Positions 19,123 through 27,074 of a DNA stretch of 64,000 nt are shown piece after piece (position 1 is the first letter of the stretch; each line of letters begins with the position of its first letter). This DNA comes from Alcanivorax quisquiliarum (lineage in GTDB: Bacteria > Pseudomonadota > Gammaproteobacteria > Pseudomonadales > Alcanivoracaceae). A program made the position numbers and the translations under genes. Where the stretch lies: contig NZ_JALKII010000007.1 in the NCBI RefSeq assembly GCF_023051175.1, forward strand, positions 124,001-188,000, read 5' to 3'. Below the pieces are notes generated by a model. It worked only from the letters and a program-made list of their open reading frames with translations, was not told the origin of the DNA and searched no databases.

Positions 19123-20297
19123 CACGAAGCATTGAGCAGAGCGGGGCAACGATGATGGGCGATCTGCAGCAGGCACCCGCGCTGGCGCTGGATGATCACC
19201 GCCTGGCGTTGGGACATGTCAGAACCGCGCTGCTGATCAGCATGCTGCACACGCTGGTTGCCATCGTCTATTTTCAGGGCGGTTACATGACCGGCGGCGC
19301 CCTGACGCTGGCTGTGCTGTTGGCTGGCGCCTGGGCCGGCAACCTGGTGCTTGCCATGCTGGTCTGGCGCCGGCGCACACTCGGCCGGCAGGATCCGACA
19401 TTATCACTGCAATGGAACCTCTGGCTGACGGCCAGTGTGCTGACGACCGCGTATTTCATGAACGAGTTTCGCCTGAGCATGGCGATGCTGTTCTTTGCCG
19501 CCATGCTGCTGGCCTCCTTTCGCCAGGCACTGCCGGGCCTGTTGCTGGTCTCCGGTGCGGGGATGGCGGGTTACCTGCTGGTGCTGATACTGGTGTGGCA
19601 ACAGCGCGGCCTGCAAATGAACCTGACGCTGGAAATGCTGCAATGGCTGTTGTTCTGCATCACCGCCGTGAGTTTCGTGATTACCGGCGTGGGCATCAAT
19701 GCACTGCGCAGCAGCCTGACTGCCAAGAACAGGCAACTCAACGATGCGTTGGCTCAGGCACGGGAAATGGCGATCCGGGATGAGCTGACCGGGCTTTTCA
19801 ACCGCCGCCACATCATGGAATTGCTGGCGCAGCAGCGGGCGCTGGCGGAATCCGGCGAGTACCGATTCACCGTCTGTTTTGTCGATCTGGATCATTTCAA
19901 GCGCATCAATGATCGGTTCGGGCACGGCTCCGGCGACAGGGTATTGCGGCGTTTCGCCCAGATTGCACATGAAACCCTGCGCGAAGCCGATTACATCGGC
20001 CGCCTCGGCGGCGAAGAGTTTGTGCTGGTGTTACCGCAAAGTGATGCCCAAGGCGCGGCGCAGGTGGCGGAGCGCTTGCGGGCAGCGCTGGCCGCCGAGG
20101 ATTTCAGCCCGCTCGACCCGGCGCTGTCGGCCTCGGTATCCATCGGCATCGCCGAATATCGCCCCGGGGAAAACCTGAAAGACACCCTGGCCAGAGCCGA
20201 TCATTGCCTTTACCTGGCAAAAAGCCGGGGCCGTGATCGCGTGGTGGCCGAGCCCGTGTCGCCTGAGGCAGCATTGACCCTGGCGCCTCAAATCTGA
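19119..20297 (+). CDS. Membrane diguanylate cyclase 2 (I-site intact)
   Basis: A 392-aa protein paralogous to the preceding one: membrane N-terminal half (about 35-195), then GGDEF with GGEEF at 297-301 and FVDLDHFKRIND. Unlike its neighbour it keeps the inhibitory RxxD site (Arg288, Asp291). It starts at an ATG overlapping the upstream stop codon; GGAAGGAGGG ends 8 nt before it, a very strong ribosome binding site, so the two are translationally coupled. The pair probably arose by tandem duplication and could form a heteromeric or counter-regulated c-di-GMP source. Confidence 0.9.
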   Translation: MTRSIEQSGATMMGDLQQAPALALDDHRLALGHVRTALLISMLHTLVAIVYFQGGYMTGGALTLAVLLAGAWAGNLVLAMLVWRRRTLGRQDPTLSLQWNLWLTASVLTTAYFMNEFRLSMAMLFFAAMLLASFRQALPGLLLVSGAGMAGYLLVLILVWQQRGLQMNLTLEMLQWLLFCITAVSFVITGVGINALRSSLTAKNRQLNDALAQAREMAIRDELTGLFNRRHIMELLAQQRALAESGEYRFTVCFVDLDHFKRINDRFGHGSGDRVLRRFAQIAHETLREADYIGRLGGEEFVLVLPQSDAQGAAQVAERLRAALAAEDFSPLDPALSASVSIGIAEYRPGENLKDTLARADHCLYLAKSRGRDRVVAEPVSPEAALTLAPQI

Positions 20298-20350
20298 GTA
20301 CCGCAGACCTGATCACGCCTGCCGCCGCTGTCGGGTAGCGGGTGCGGTGG

Positions 20351-21934
20351 TCACTCGCCGGCGTCTCGCTGCCCTTTAGCGGTCATGCCCAGGCGATTCG
20401 CCAGCCGCGCCAGATTGGCCCTGTCCATGCCCAGCGCACGCGCCGTGGCGGCCAGATTGCCGCCTTGCTGTTGCAGCGTGGCCTGAATCAGCTGCTTCTG
20501 AAATAGATCCACCGCCGTGCGTAGCGGCATCGGCGCCGCCGGGGCAGGGTGTGCCGGTGGCAGCCCGGCGGCGTGCGCCGGCAGCACGCCAGGGGTGGCA
20601 ATATCCAGATCGGTGCTGCTCAGCGTGACGATCTCCGCCCGCGAACAGCGGCCCATCGCCCGCAGCACTGCGCGGGCAACCAGATGCTCAAGCTCACGCA
20701 CATTGCCGGGCCAGGAATGCGCCAGCAGCGCCTGCTCGGCTGCCGCTGACAGGCGCAGCCCGCGCAGGCCCATGCGGCGGCGATTCTGCTCGATGAAGGT
20801 GCCGGCCAGTGTCAGCACATCGCGCTGGCGCTCGCGCAGGGGCGGTACCCGCAACGGAAACACACTCAGGCGGTGATACAGATCCGCACGAAAACGCCCG
20901 GCGCGAACTTCTTCTGCCAGATCACGGTTGGTGGCGGCAATCAGGCGAATGTCGGTGCGGTGTTCACGATCCGAGCCGATGCGCTGCAACTGGCCACCCT
21001 GTAGCACTCGCAGCAGTTTCGCCTGAATCGTCAGCGGCAGTTCACCGATCTCGTCCAGAAACAGTGTGCCGCCATCGGCCATGGCAAATTTGCCTGAGCG
21101 ATCACTCACTGCCCCCGAGAACGCCCCGCGCACATGCCCGAACAGCTCGCTTTCTACCAGATTTTCCGGCAGCGCTGCGCAGTTCACGCTCACCAGCACT
21201 TTATCGGCACGCTGCGATTGCGCGTGCAACTGCCGCGCCACCAGCTCCTTGCCAACGCCGGTTTCGCCCATGATCAGCACCGTCAGATCACTGGCCGCGA
21301 CCAGATCAATCGCCGCCATCATCTCGCGAAACGCCGTGCTGTATCCCAGCAGTCGCTGAGATGTCGGCGCCGCCGCCAGCCGGTAAGCATCGGCGCGGCG
21401 GCGCTCCTCCTCGATCGAGCGCGACAGCGCTTTCAGACGTGAGGAAGCCGCCACCGTGGCCGCCGCAAGGCTGGCGAAGGTATGCAGCAGTTGCAGATCG
21501 TCATCGGAAAACCGATCCGCCTGTAACGCATCCAGCGTCAGCACGCCCCAGGGCTGCTCGCCGATGCGCAGCGCACAACCCATGCAATCGTGCACCGCCA
21601 GTTGCCCGCTGCCGGCCTGCACCAGGCCATCATAAGGATCGGGCAGATCGCAATCCGCAGGAAAGCGAATGCCATGCGGCGCATCCAGAATGGCCCGCAG
21701 GCGCGGCTGGCCACTCACCAGAAAGCGGCGGCCCAGAGTGTCATCGCTCAGGCCCTGCACCGCCAGCGGCACCAGCGCCTCCTGATCCAGCCGCAGCAGC
21801 GCCACCGCATCGCAGGGCAGCAATTGGCGCAACGTATCCAGCAGCCGCTGGTAGCGCAATTCATCAGGAAGGTCGTGAGTGAGGTCGGTAATCAACGGCA
21901 ACAGCGCCGCAAGCATGGTGGAGGATGGAGTCAA
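20351..21934 (-). CDS. norR: NorR, nitric-oxide-responsive sigma-54 activator
   Basis: A 527-aa regulator. The N-terminal GAF domain includes the LPDPYDGL and LTLDAL stretches that form the non-haem iron NO sensor in E. coli NorR. The central AAA+ domain has Walker A GETGVGKE (223-230), and the sigma-54 contact loop reads GAFSGA (270-275) instead of the usual GAFTGA. The C-terminal Fis-type helix-turn-helix is NLAATARALGMDRANLARL. The proposed start is TTG at 21934, with GGAG 9 nt upstream; an ATG at 21916 lacks such a site. It is divergent from hmp, its likely target. Confidence 0.92.
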   Translation of the reverse strand: MTPSSTMLAALLPLITDLTHDLPDELRYQRLLDTLRQLLPCDAVALLRLDQEALVPLAVQGLSDDTLGRRFLVSGQPRLRAILDAPHGIRFPADCDLPDPYDGLVQAGSGQLAVHDCMGCALRIGEQPWGVLTLDALQADRFSDDDLQLLHTFASLAAATVAASSRLKALSRSIEEERRRADAYRLAAAPTSQRLLGYSTAFREMMAAIDLVAASDLTVLIMGETGVGKELVARQLHAQSQRADKVLVSVNCAALPENLVESELFGHVRGAFSGAVSDRSGKFAMADGGTLFLDEIGELPLTIQAKLLRVLQGGQLQRIGSDREHRTDIRLIAATNRDLAEEVRAGRFRADLYHRLSVFPLRVPPLRERQRDVLTLAGTFIEQNRRRMGLRGLRLSAAAEQALLAHSWPGNVRELEHLVARAVLRAMGRCSRAEIVTLSSTDLDIATPGVLPAHAAGLPPAHPAPAAPMPLRTAVDLFQKQLIQATLQQQGGNLAATARALGMDRANLARLANRLGMTAKGQRDAGE

Positions 21935-21961
21935 AAGGACATGCTCCAGGCATTAAAAAGA

Positions 21962-22044
21962 GTTAAAAGATAGTGTTATTTTAACCCTTTCGGGTCAATA
22001 AGTATCGGATATAACGGCTTTTTCCACTGGCACGCTTTGTGCTT
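21962..22044 (+). promoter_or_regulatory. Sigma-54 promoter of hmp with NorR-type sites
   Basis: TGGCACGCTTTGTGCTT at 22028-22044 matches the -24/-12 promoter (TGGCAC-N5-TTGC, one mismatch in the -12 element). Upstream, 21975-21985 fits the NorR core GT-N7-AC exactly. Two near matches, GT-N7-TA, start at 21962 and 21994, giving three spaced sites as in the E. coli norVW enhancer. Operator identity is inferred from the neighbouring norR. Confidence 0.75.
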
Positions 22045-22079
22045 CCCCCGGGCCGACTTTATCAACCCGGAAGGCAAAC

Positions 22080-23267
22080 ATGCTTACTGATTCACAGCGC
22101 GAGATCATCCAGTCCACCGTTCCGTTGCTGGAAAGCGGCGGTGAGGCGCTTACCACTCACTTTTACCGCATCATGCTGGCGGAATATCCGTCAGTACGGC
22201 CCCTGTTCAACCAGGCCCATCAGGCCAGCGGCGCCCAGCAGCGCGCATTGGCCAACGGCGTGCTGATGTACGCGCGCCATATCGACCGTCTGGAGGCGCT
22301 TGGGCCGCTGGTGTCGACCATCGTCAACAAACACGTCGCCCTGCAAGTGCAGCCGGAGCATTACCCGATTGTGGGCACCTGCCTGTTGCGCGCCATTCGC
22401 GAAGTGCTGGGCGAAGAGATCGCCACCGATGCGGTGATCGAAGCCTGGGGCGCGGCCTATCAGCAGCTGGCGGATATTCTGATCGGTGCCGAAGCCGGCA
22501 CTTACGATGCGCTGGCCGAGGCGCCGGGCGGCTGGCGGGGCGCACGCCCCTTCCGCGTGGCGCGCAAGGTTGCCGAGAGCGAAGAAGTCACGTCGTTTTA
22601 TCTGGAGCCCGAGGATGGCCAGCCGGTCGTCACGTTCCGGCCGGGGCAATACATCGGCCTGCAATTGCACATCAACGGGGAAGAGCTGCGCCGCAACTAT
22701 TCTCTTTCGGCTGCGCCGAACGGCCGCAGTTACCGCATCAGCGTGAAGCGGGAGAAGCAGGGCGTGGCCTCCAGTTTCCTGCACGATCAGATCAAGCAGG
22801 GGGATACGTTGTCGCTGTTCCCGCCTGCGGGTGATTTCGTGCTGAGCGAGTGCGAAAAACCATTGGTATTGATCAGCGGCGGCGTCGGGATCACGCCCAC
22901 GCTGGCGATGGCGGAAGCAGCGCTGGAGGAAAGCGCCCGGCCGGTGGTGTTCATTCATTATGCACGCAACCCGCAGGCACATGCGTTCGGTGCGCAGCTC
23001 GATAGCTGGGCTGATCGCTACCCCAACTTCCGTGCTCGCGTGGTGTACGAGCAGGGGGGTGAGGGTGCGGCGCGGCAACCGGATGCCATCGGGCGGCCGA
23101 TGCTGGATCACCTGCGCGAGTGGTTGCCCGGCAGCAGCGATGTGCAGGCGTACTTTCTCGGCCCCAAACCGTTCATGGCGTTTATTCGCCGCGCACTGCG
23201 CGAGCTGGGTGTGCCGGATGACCAGGCGCGTTACGAGTTCTTCGGGCCGGCCGAAGCGCTGGACTGA
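22080..23267 (+). CDS. hmp: Flavohaemoprotein (nitric oxide dioxygenase)
   Basis: A 395-aa Hmp that converts NO and O2 to nitrate. The globin domain (1-138) has proximal His85, distal Tyr29 and a Gln at position 53/54, at the same positions as in E. coli Hmp. The FAD domain carries RRNYSLSAAP, and the NAD(P) domain ISGGVGITPTLAM. The ATG has GGAAGG just upstream and lies downstream of a sigma-54 promoter, so NO induction through NorR is expected. The stop codon falls inside a 13-bp tandem repeat. Confidence 0.95.
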   Translation: MLTDSQREIIQSTVPLLESGGEALTTHFYRIMLAEYPSVRPLFNQAHQASGAQQRALANGVLMYARHIDRLEALGPLVSTIVNKHVALQVQPEHYPIVGTCLLRAIREVLGEEIATDAVIEAWGAAYQQLADILIGAEAGTYDALAEAPGGWRGARPFRVARKVAESEEVTSFYLEPEDGQPVVTFRPGQYIGLQLHINGEELRRNYSLSAAPNGRSYRISVKREKQGVASSFLHDQIKQGDTLSLFPPAGDFVLSECEKPLVLISGGVGITPTLAMAEAALEESARPVVFIHYARNPQAHAFGAQLDSWADRYPNFRARVVYEQGGEGAARQPDAIGRPMLDHLREWLPGSSDVQAYFLGPKPFMAFIRRALRELGVPDDQARYEFFGPAEALD

Positions 23268-23343
23268 AGCGCTGGAATGAGGCGCTGGAATGAGGCGCTG
23301 GAATGAGGCGCTGGAGTGAAGCGCTGGCCTGAAGCACTGGACT
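23253..23343. repeat. 13-bp tandem repeat, seven units
   Basis: Seven contiguous copies of a 13-mer (consensus GARGCGCTGGAAT) start within the last codons of hmp and run past its stop codon. Copies differ at one to three positions. The array is too short and has no spacers, so it is not CRISPR. A 13-bp unit is not a codon multiple, so copy-number change would alter the Hmp C-terminus or the 3' untranslated region. Confidence 0.9.
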
Positions 23344-23557
23344 GCGTATTCGGGGTCCGGCGCAGGGTGGCGTACCGGCGCCGGGGGTGCGTCTGGCATA
23401 ACAGGAGATCGAACAGGAAAACGTATCGAACAGGGAGATAGCAGGCAGGGAGATAGTCAGCCGGGAGTTGGCAAAATGTGCACAGGGAAGTGTAACCGAC
23501 CCCGGTGCCTGGCACGGCGCCGGAGTGGCAGCACAGGGCGAAAATACAGCGTGTGGT

Positions 23558-24613
23558 TCAGGCGTCGCCGTTGAACAGCACCAGATGCTTGGCAGCAATA
23601 TCCACCGTCAGCGGCTCGCCCACCGCCACATCCACATGGCTGCCGGTGAGGCAGCTGAGGCGCTCGCCCTGGGGCAGTTTCAACTGGTAAAGAATATTCG
23701 GGCCGGTGAACACGCGGTGCTCAACGACGGTTTTCACCGCGCCACTGCTGGCCGGTATCACATCTTCAGGCCGCAGCAGCACCTGCACCGCCGTACCGGG
23801 CGTACGCGCCAGCGGTTGGTGGCTGCGCAACTCGCCCACCGCCGTGTGCACACAATTGCCTTGCTGCACCACGCCGCGCAAAAAAGCGCCCGCGCCGGCA
23901 AACTCGGCAACAAAACGTGTCGAAGGTGCGTGGTAGATGGTGTAAGGATTATCCCACTGCAACAACTCGCCGCCACGCATGATGCCCACATGGCTGGCAA
24001 TGGCGAAGGCTTCCTCCTGATCGTGCGTCACGATCACGGCGGTGGTGCCTTCGTGCAGCAAAATAGCGCGCAGCTCCTGATTCAATTGCCGCCGCAGATC
24101 CAGATCAAGGCTGGCGAACGGCTCATCCAGCAGCATCAGCGTTGGCCGGGGTGCCAGTGCCCGAGCCAGCGCGATACGCTGCTGCTGGCCGCCGGAAAGC
24201 TCGTGCGGAAAGCGCTCGCCCATTCCTTCCAGCCGCACCAGCTCCAGGCACTCTTCTACCCGGCGCGCACGCGCCTCGCGGCTCTGGCGGCGCAGCGCAA
24301 AGGCCACGTTATCGGCCACCGAAAGATGCGGAAACAGCGCGTGATCCTGAAATACCATGCCCAGGGCGCGCTTTTCCGGCGGCAGGGTAAAGCCGGCACG
24401 GGAGGCCACGGCGCCGCGAATCAGAATGCGGCCGGCGGTCAGTGGCTCAAGCCCGGCGATGGCGCGCAAGGTGGTGGTCTTGCCGCAACCGGACGGCCCC
24501 AGCAGGCAGGCAATCTGGCCGCTTTCCAGCGCAAAACTGACACCGCGCACAACGGGGTGGCCATCATACTGGCAGGCGATGGCATCAAGCTGGAGCGGGG
24601 CGGTGTCGGGCAT
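23558..24613 (-). CDS. ABC transporter ATP-binding protein, FbpC-like
   Basis: A 351-aa importer ATPase with Walker A GPSGCGKTT, Q-loop region MVFQDHALFPHLS, signature LSGGQQQRIALARAL, Walker B LMLLDEPFASLD and H-loop VTHDQEEAF. A C-terminal TOBE-like domain follows (about residue 240 on, VLLRPEDV). It resembles the Fe(III)/thiamine/polyamine ATPases. No permease or binding-protein gene is adjacent, so the partner is unknown. I start at the ATG at 24613; a TTG seven codons upstream is possible. It is on the same strand as argDF, after a hairpin. Confidence 0.88.
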   Translation of the reverse strand: MPDTAPLQLDAIACQYDGHPVVRGVSFALESGQIACLLGPSGCGKTTTLRAIAGLEPLTAGRILIRGAVASRAGFTLPPEKRALGMVFQDHALFPHLSVADNVAFALRRQSREARARRVEECLELVRLEGMGERFPHELSGGQQQRIALARALAPRPTLMLLDEPFASLDLDLRRQLNQELRAILLHEGTTAVIVTHDQEEAFAIASHVGIMRGGELLQWDNPYTIYHAPSTRFVAEFAGAGAFLRGVVQQGNCVHTAVGELRSHQPLARTPGTAVQVLLRPEDVIPASSGAVKTVVEHRVFTGPNILYQLKLPQGERLSCLTGSHVDVAVGEPLTVDIAAKHLVLFNGDA

Positions 24614-24693
24614 GCAGAAAGCTCGTGGTGGCAAGTAACGCAGCGGCCGGGGCCGCTGCCTGTGCGCTCGCGATTGTATCAGAATATCAGGGC

Positions 24694-24717
24694 AAACGGC
24701 CGGGCGGAGGCCGGCCG
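24694..24717 (-). terminator. Terminator-like hairpin after argF
   Basis: A perfect 7-bp stem, CGGCCGG (24697-24703) and CCGGCCG (24711-24717) with a 7-nt loop, is followed on the minus strand by TTTG just after the argF stop. The short T-run makes it a modest intrinsic terminator. Confidence 0.5.
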
Positions 24718-24723
24718 GGGTGC

Positions 24724-25638
24724 TCAGGCGCCGTCGCCGACGAGCAGGAATTCCAGCAGCGCTTTTTGCGCGTGCAGCCGGTTTTCAGCTTCGTCCCAGA
24801 CCACCGAACGCGGATCGTCCAGCATGTCATGGCTGATTTCCTCGCCGCGGTGGGCGGGCAGGCAATGCATGAACAGCGCCTGCGGATCGGCGCGATCCAT
24901 CAATGCCGGGCTCACCTGAAAATCGCGGAAGGCCGCCACGCGTGCAGCCTGTTCTTCTTCCTGGCCCATGGACGCCCACACATCGGTGACCACCAGATGC
25001 GCGCCGGCCACTGCCTGGCGCGGATCGCGCTCGATGCGTACCCGATCACTGTGGCGGGCCAGCAATGCTGCGTCAGGATCAAAGCCTTCGGGGCAACTGA
25101 GCACCAGCTCGAAATCAAACTGCTGCGCCGCCTCGATATAGGAATTGCACATGTTGTTGCCGTCACCGACCCAGGCCACGCGCTTGCCCTGAATACTGCC
25201 GCGATGCTCCACATAGGTCTGGATATCGGCCAGCAACTGGCACGGATGAAACTCGTCCGTGAGCGCGTTGATCACGGGCACACTGGAGTGAGCGGCAAAG
25301 GTTTCCACCGTGGCATGGGCAAAGGTGCGGATCATTACCGCATCCACCATGCGCGACATCACCCTGGCAGAATCCTCGATCGGTTCGCCTCGGCCAAGTT
25401 GTGTATCACGTGGCGACAGAAAAATACTGGCGCCGCCAAACTGCGTCATCGCCACTTCAAAAGAAAGGCGGGTGCGCGTCGAGGCTTTTTCAAAAATCAT
25501 GCCCAGCGATTTGCCCTGCAACACTTCATGGCGCTGGCCGTTGCGCAGCATGGTTTTCAATTCGATGGCACGCTGGATCAGGTAGCCCAGCTCATCACGG
25601 CTGAGATCACTGAGCGTCAGAAAATGCCGTACCGTCAT
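24724..25638 (-). CDS. argF: Ornithine carbamoyltransferase
   Basis: A 304-aa enzyme that makes citrulline from ornithine and carbamoyl phosphate in arginine biosynthesis. The carbamoyl-phosphate loop is in [12 protein letters not shown], the ornithine-side motif is [10 protein letters not shown] near the C-terminus, and [12 protein letters not shown] is also typical. The start [13 protein letters not shown] overlaps the argD stop (ATGA), and GGCAGGAGGC precedes it. The longer upstream frame is antisense noise within argD. It is coupled to argD, forming an argDF operon. Confidence 0.96.
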   Translation of the reverse strand: MTVRHFLTLSDLSRDELGYLIQRAIELKTMLRNGQRHEVLQGKSLGMIFEKASTRTRLSFEVAMTQFGGASIFLSPRDTQLGRGEPIEDSARVMSRMVDAVMIRTFAHATVETFAAHSSVPVINALTDEFHPCQLLADIQTYVEHRGSIQGKRVAWVGDGNNMCNSYIEAAQQFDFELVLSCPEGFDPDAALLARHSDRVRIERDPRQAVAGAHLVVTDVWASMGQEEEQAARVAAFRDFQVSPALMDRADPQALFMHCLPAHRGEEISHDMLDDPRSVVWDEAENRLHAQKALLEFLLVGDGA

Positions 25639-26822
25639 GCTGCCTCCTGCCGCTTGGCAAAAGCACGAATGGCAGCGCCAACCCGGCTCGCCAGCGTATT
25701 GATTTCCTGCTCGCTGATCACCAGAGGCGGCAGCAACCGCACCACACTGCCTGCGGTCACGTTCAGCAGCACATTCTGTTCGCGGGCCAGCGCGACGATC
25801 TCGCCGCAGTCTCGATCCAGCTGGATACCGATCATCAGCCCCTGGCCACGCACCTCGGTCACCATCGGCACATCCGCCAGCGCCTCGCGCAGCAGCTGCT
25901 GCAACTGCTCGCCCTTGCGCTTCACGGTGGGCAGCACCTGCTCGGAAATGGTTTCCACCACCGTCAGCGCCGTGGCGCAGCCCAGCGGGTTGCCGCCATA
26001 GGTGCTGCCATGGCTGCCAGCGCTGAATATATCCGCAGCGCGGCCTGCGGCCAGGCAGGCGCCAATCGGAAAGCCGTTGCCCAGCCCCTTGGCGGTGGTC
26101 AGCACATCCGGGCGCACATTTGCGCCGGTGCAAAAAAAGTAATCGCCGGTGCGGCCGTTGCCGGTCTGCACCTCATCCAGCATCAGCAGCCACTCGTGCT
26201 CATCGCACAAGGCACGCAGGCCGGGCAGATAATCCGCAGCAGGCACGCGCACGCCACCTTCGCCCTGAATCGGCTCCACCAGCACCGCGACAATATTCTT
26301 GTGCTCGGCGGCCAGCGCTCGCAGCGCGGCCAGATCATTCCACGGCGCCCGCACGAAGCCCTGCACCAGCGGTTCGAAACCGGCCTGGGCGGCTTTGTTG
26401 GCGGTTGCCGTCAAGGTCGCCAGAGTGCGGCCATGGAAGGCGTTTTCCAGTACGATGATGGCCGGTGACTCGACGCCGCGCTTGTTGCCGTACAGCCGCG
26501 CCAGCTTGATCGCGGCCTCGTTGGCCTCGGCACCGGAGTTGCAGAAAAATGCCTTTTCCATGTTGCCGAGGCGGCACAATGCAGCGGCCAGCCGTTGCTG
26601 GGCTTCGATGTGGTAAAGGTTCGAGGTATGCACCAGAGTGCCGGCCTGTCGCGCCAGCGTGCGGGTGACCTCGGGATGACAATGGCCGAGGTTGCACACG
26701 CCGATGCCGGATATCGCATCCAGCCAGGCGTTGGCGTCGGTGTCGTACAGCCACACGCCTTCACCTCGGGTGAAGGTCAGCGGTTGCCGCGCATAGGTGG
26801 GCATCAGGTAATTGTCGCTCAT
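25635..26822 (-). CDS. argD: Acetylornithine / succinyldiaminopimelate aminotransferase
   Basis: A 395-aa class III PLP aminotransferase of arginine (and probably lysine) biosynthesis. PLP-site features are [16 protein letters not shown] and AFHGRT, the cofactor Asp/Gln in [14 protein letters not shown], and the Schiff-base lysine in [14 protein letters not shown]. The start [15 protein letters not shown] is the family start; the open frame continues further upstream through the leader but without similarity. A sigma-70 promoter and a hairpin with a U-run lie 90-150 bp upstream. Confidence 0.95.
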   Translation of the reverse strand: MSDNYLMPTYARQPLTFTRGEGVWLYDTDANAWLDAISGIGVCNLGHCHPEVTRTLARQAGTLVHTSNLYHIEAQQRLAAALCRLGNMEKAFFCNSGAEANEAAIKLARLYGNKRGVESPAIIVLENAFHGRTLATLTATANKAAQAGFEPLVQGFVRAPWNDLAALRALAAEHKNIVAVLVEPIQGEGGVRVPAADYLPGLRALCDEHEWLLMLDEVQTGNGRTGDYFFCTGANVRPDVLTTAKGLGNGFPIGACLAAGRAADIFSAGSHGSTYGGNPLGCATALTVVETISEQVLPTVKRKGEQLQQLLREALADVPMVTEVRGQGLMIGIQLDRDCGEIVALAREQNVLLNVTAGSVVRLLPPLVISEQEINTLASRVGAAIRAFAKRQEAA

Positions 26823-26913
26823 CCTCGGGCCTTTCCTCTCCGGCCGTTTCGTGTCTGGGGTAATGGGGAAACCTGGGCGCTGACGGTCGCGCAGCACGCG
26901 ACCCAGCAAGAAC

Positions 26914-26936
26914 AAAAACGGCAGCCTGAGCTGCCG
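26914..26936 (-). terminator. Promoter-proximal hairpin with U-run in the argD leader
   Basis: On the minus strand CGGCAGC-TCAG-GCTGCCG is followed directly by TTTTTG, a textbook intrinsic-terminator shape. It lies between the argDF promoter and the argD start, only a few bases after the predicted transcription start, so it could be an attenuator-like or 5'-protective element. Confidence 0.55.
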
Positions 26937-26946
26937 CGAGCGCTCG

Positions 26947-26975
26947 ATAATAGCGGCCCTGCCGGAATGGTGCAA
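26947..26975 (-). promoter_or_regulatory. Sigma-70 promoter of argDF
   Basis: TTGCAC (26970-26975) and TATTAT (26947-26952) are separated by exactly 17 bp on the minus strand. The start would be near 26940. A perfect DnaA box sequence, TTATCCACA, abuts the -35 at 26976-26984. Confidence 0.65.
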
Positions 26976-26984
26976 TTATCCACA
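26976..26984 (+). promoter_or_regulatory. DnaA-box match next to the argDF promoter
   Basis: An exact TTATCCACA nonamer, immediately upstream of the argDF -35. About half an exact match is expected by chance per strand-pair over this window, so function is uncertain. Confidence 0.35.
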
Positions 26985-27074
26985 ACCCGGCCAGCCCAGC
27001 GGTGATAGCGTGATCGGGCGTACACTCAAGGCGTGCGGGCCGCGTTGCCCGTCGATCATTTTCAGGAGCACAAC

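Noticed and set aside
23253-23343. CRISPR-like repeat
   Set aside because: Units are contiguous 13-mers without spacers and no cas genes are present.
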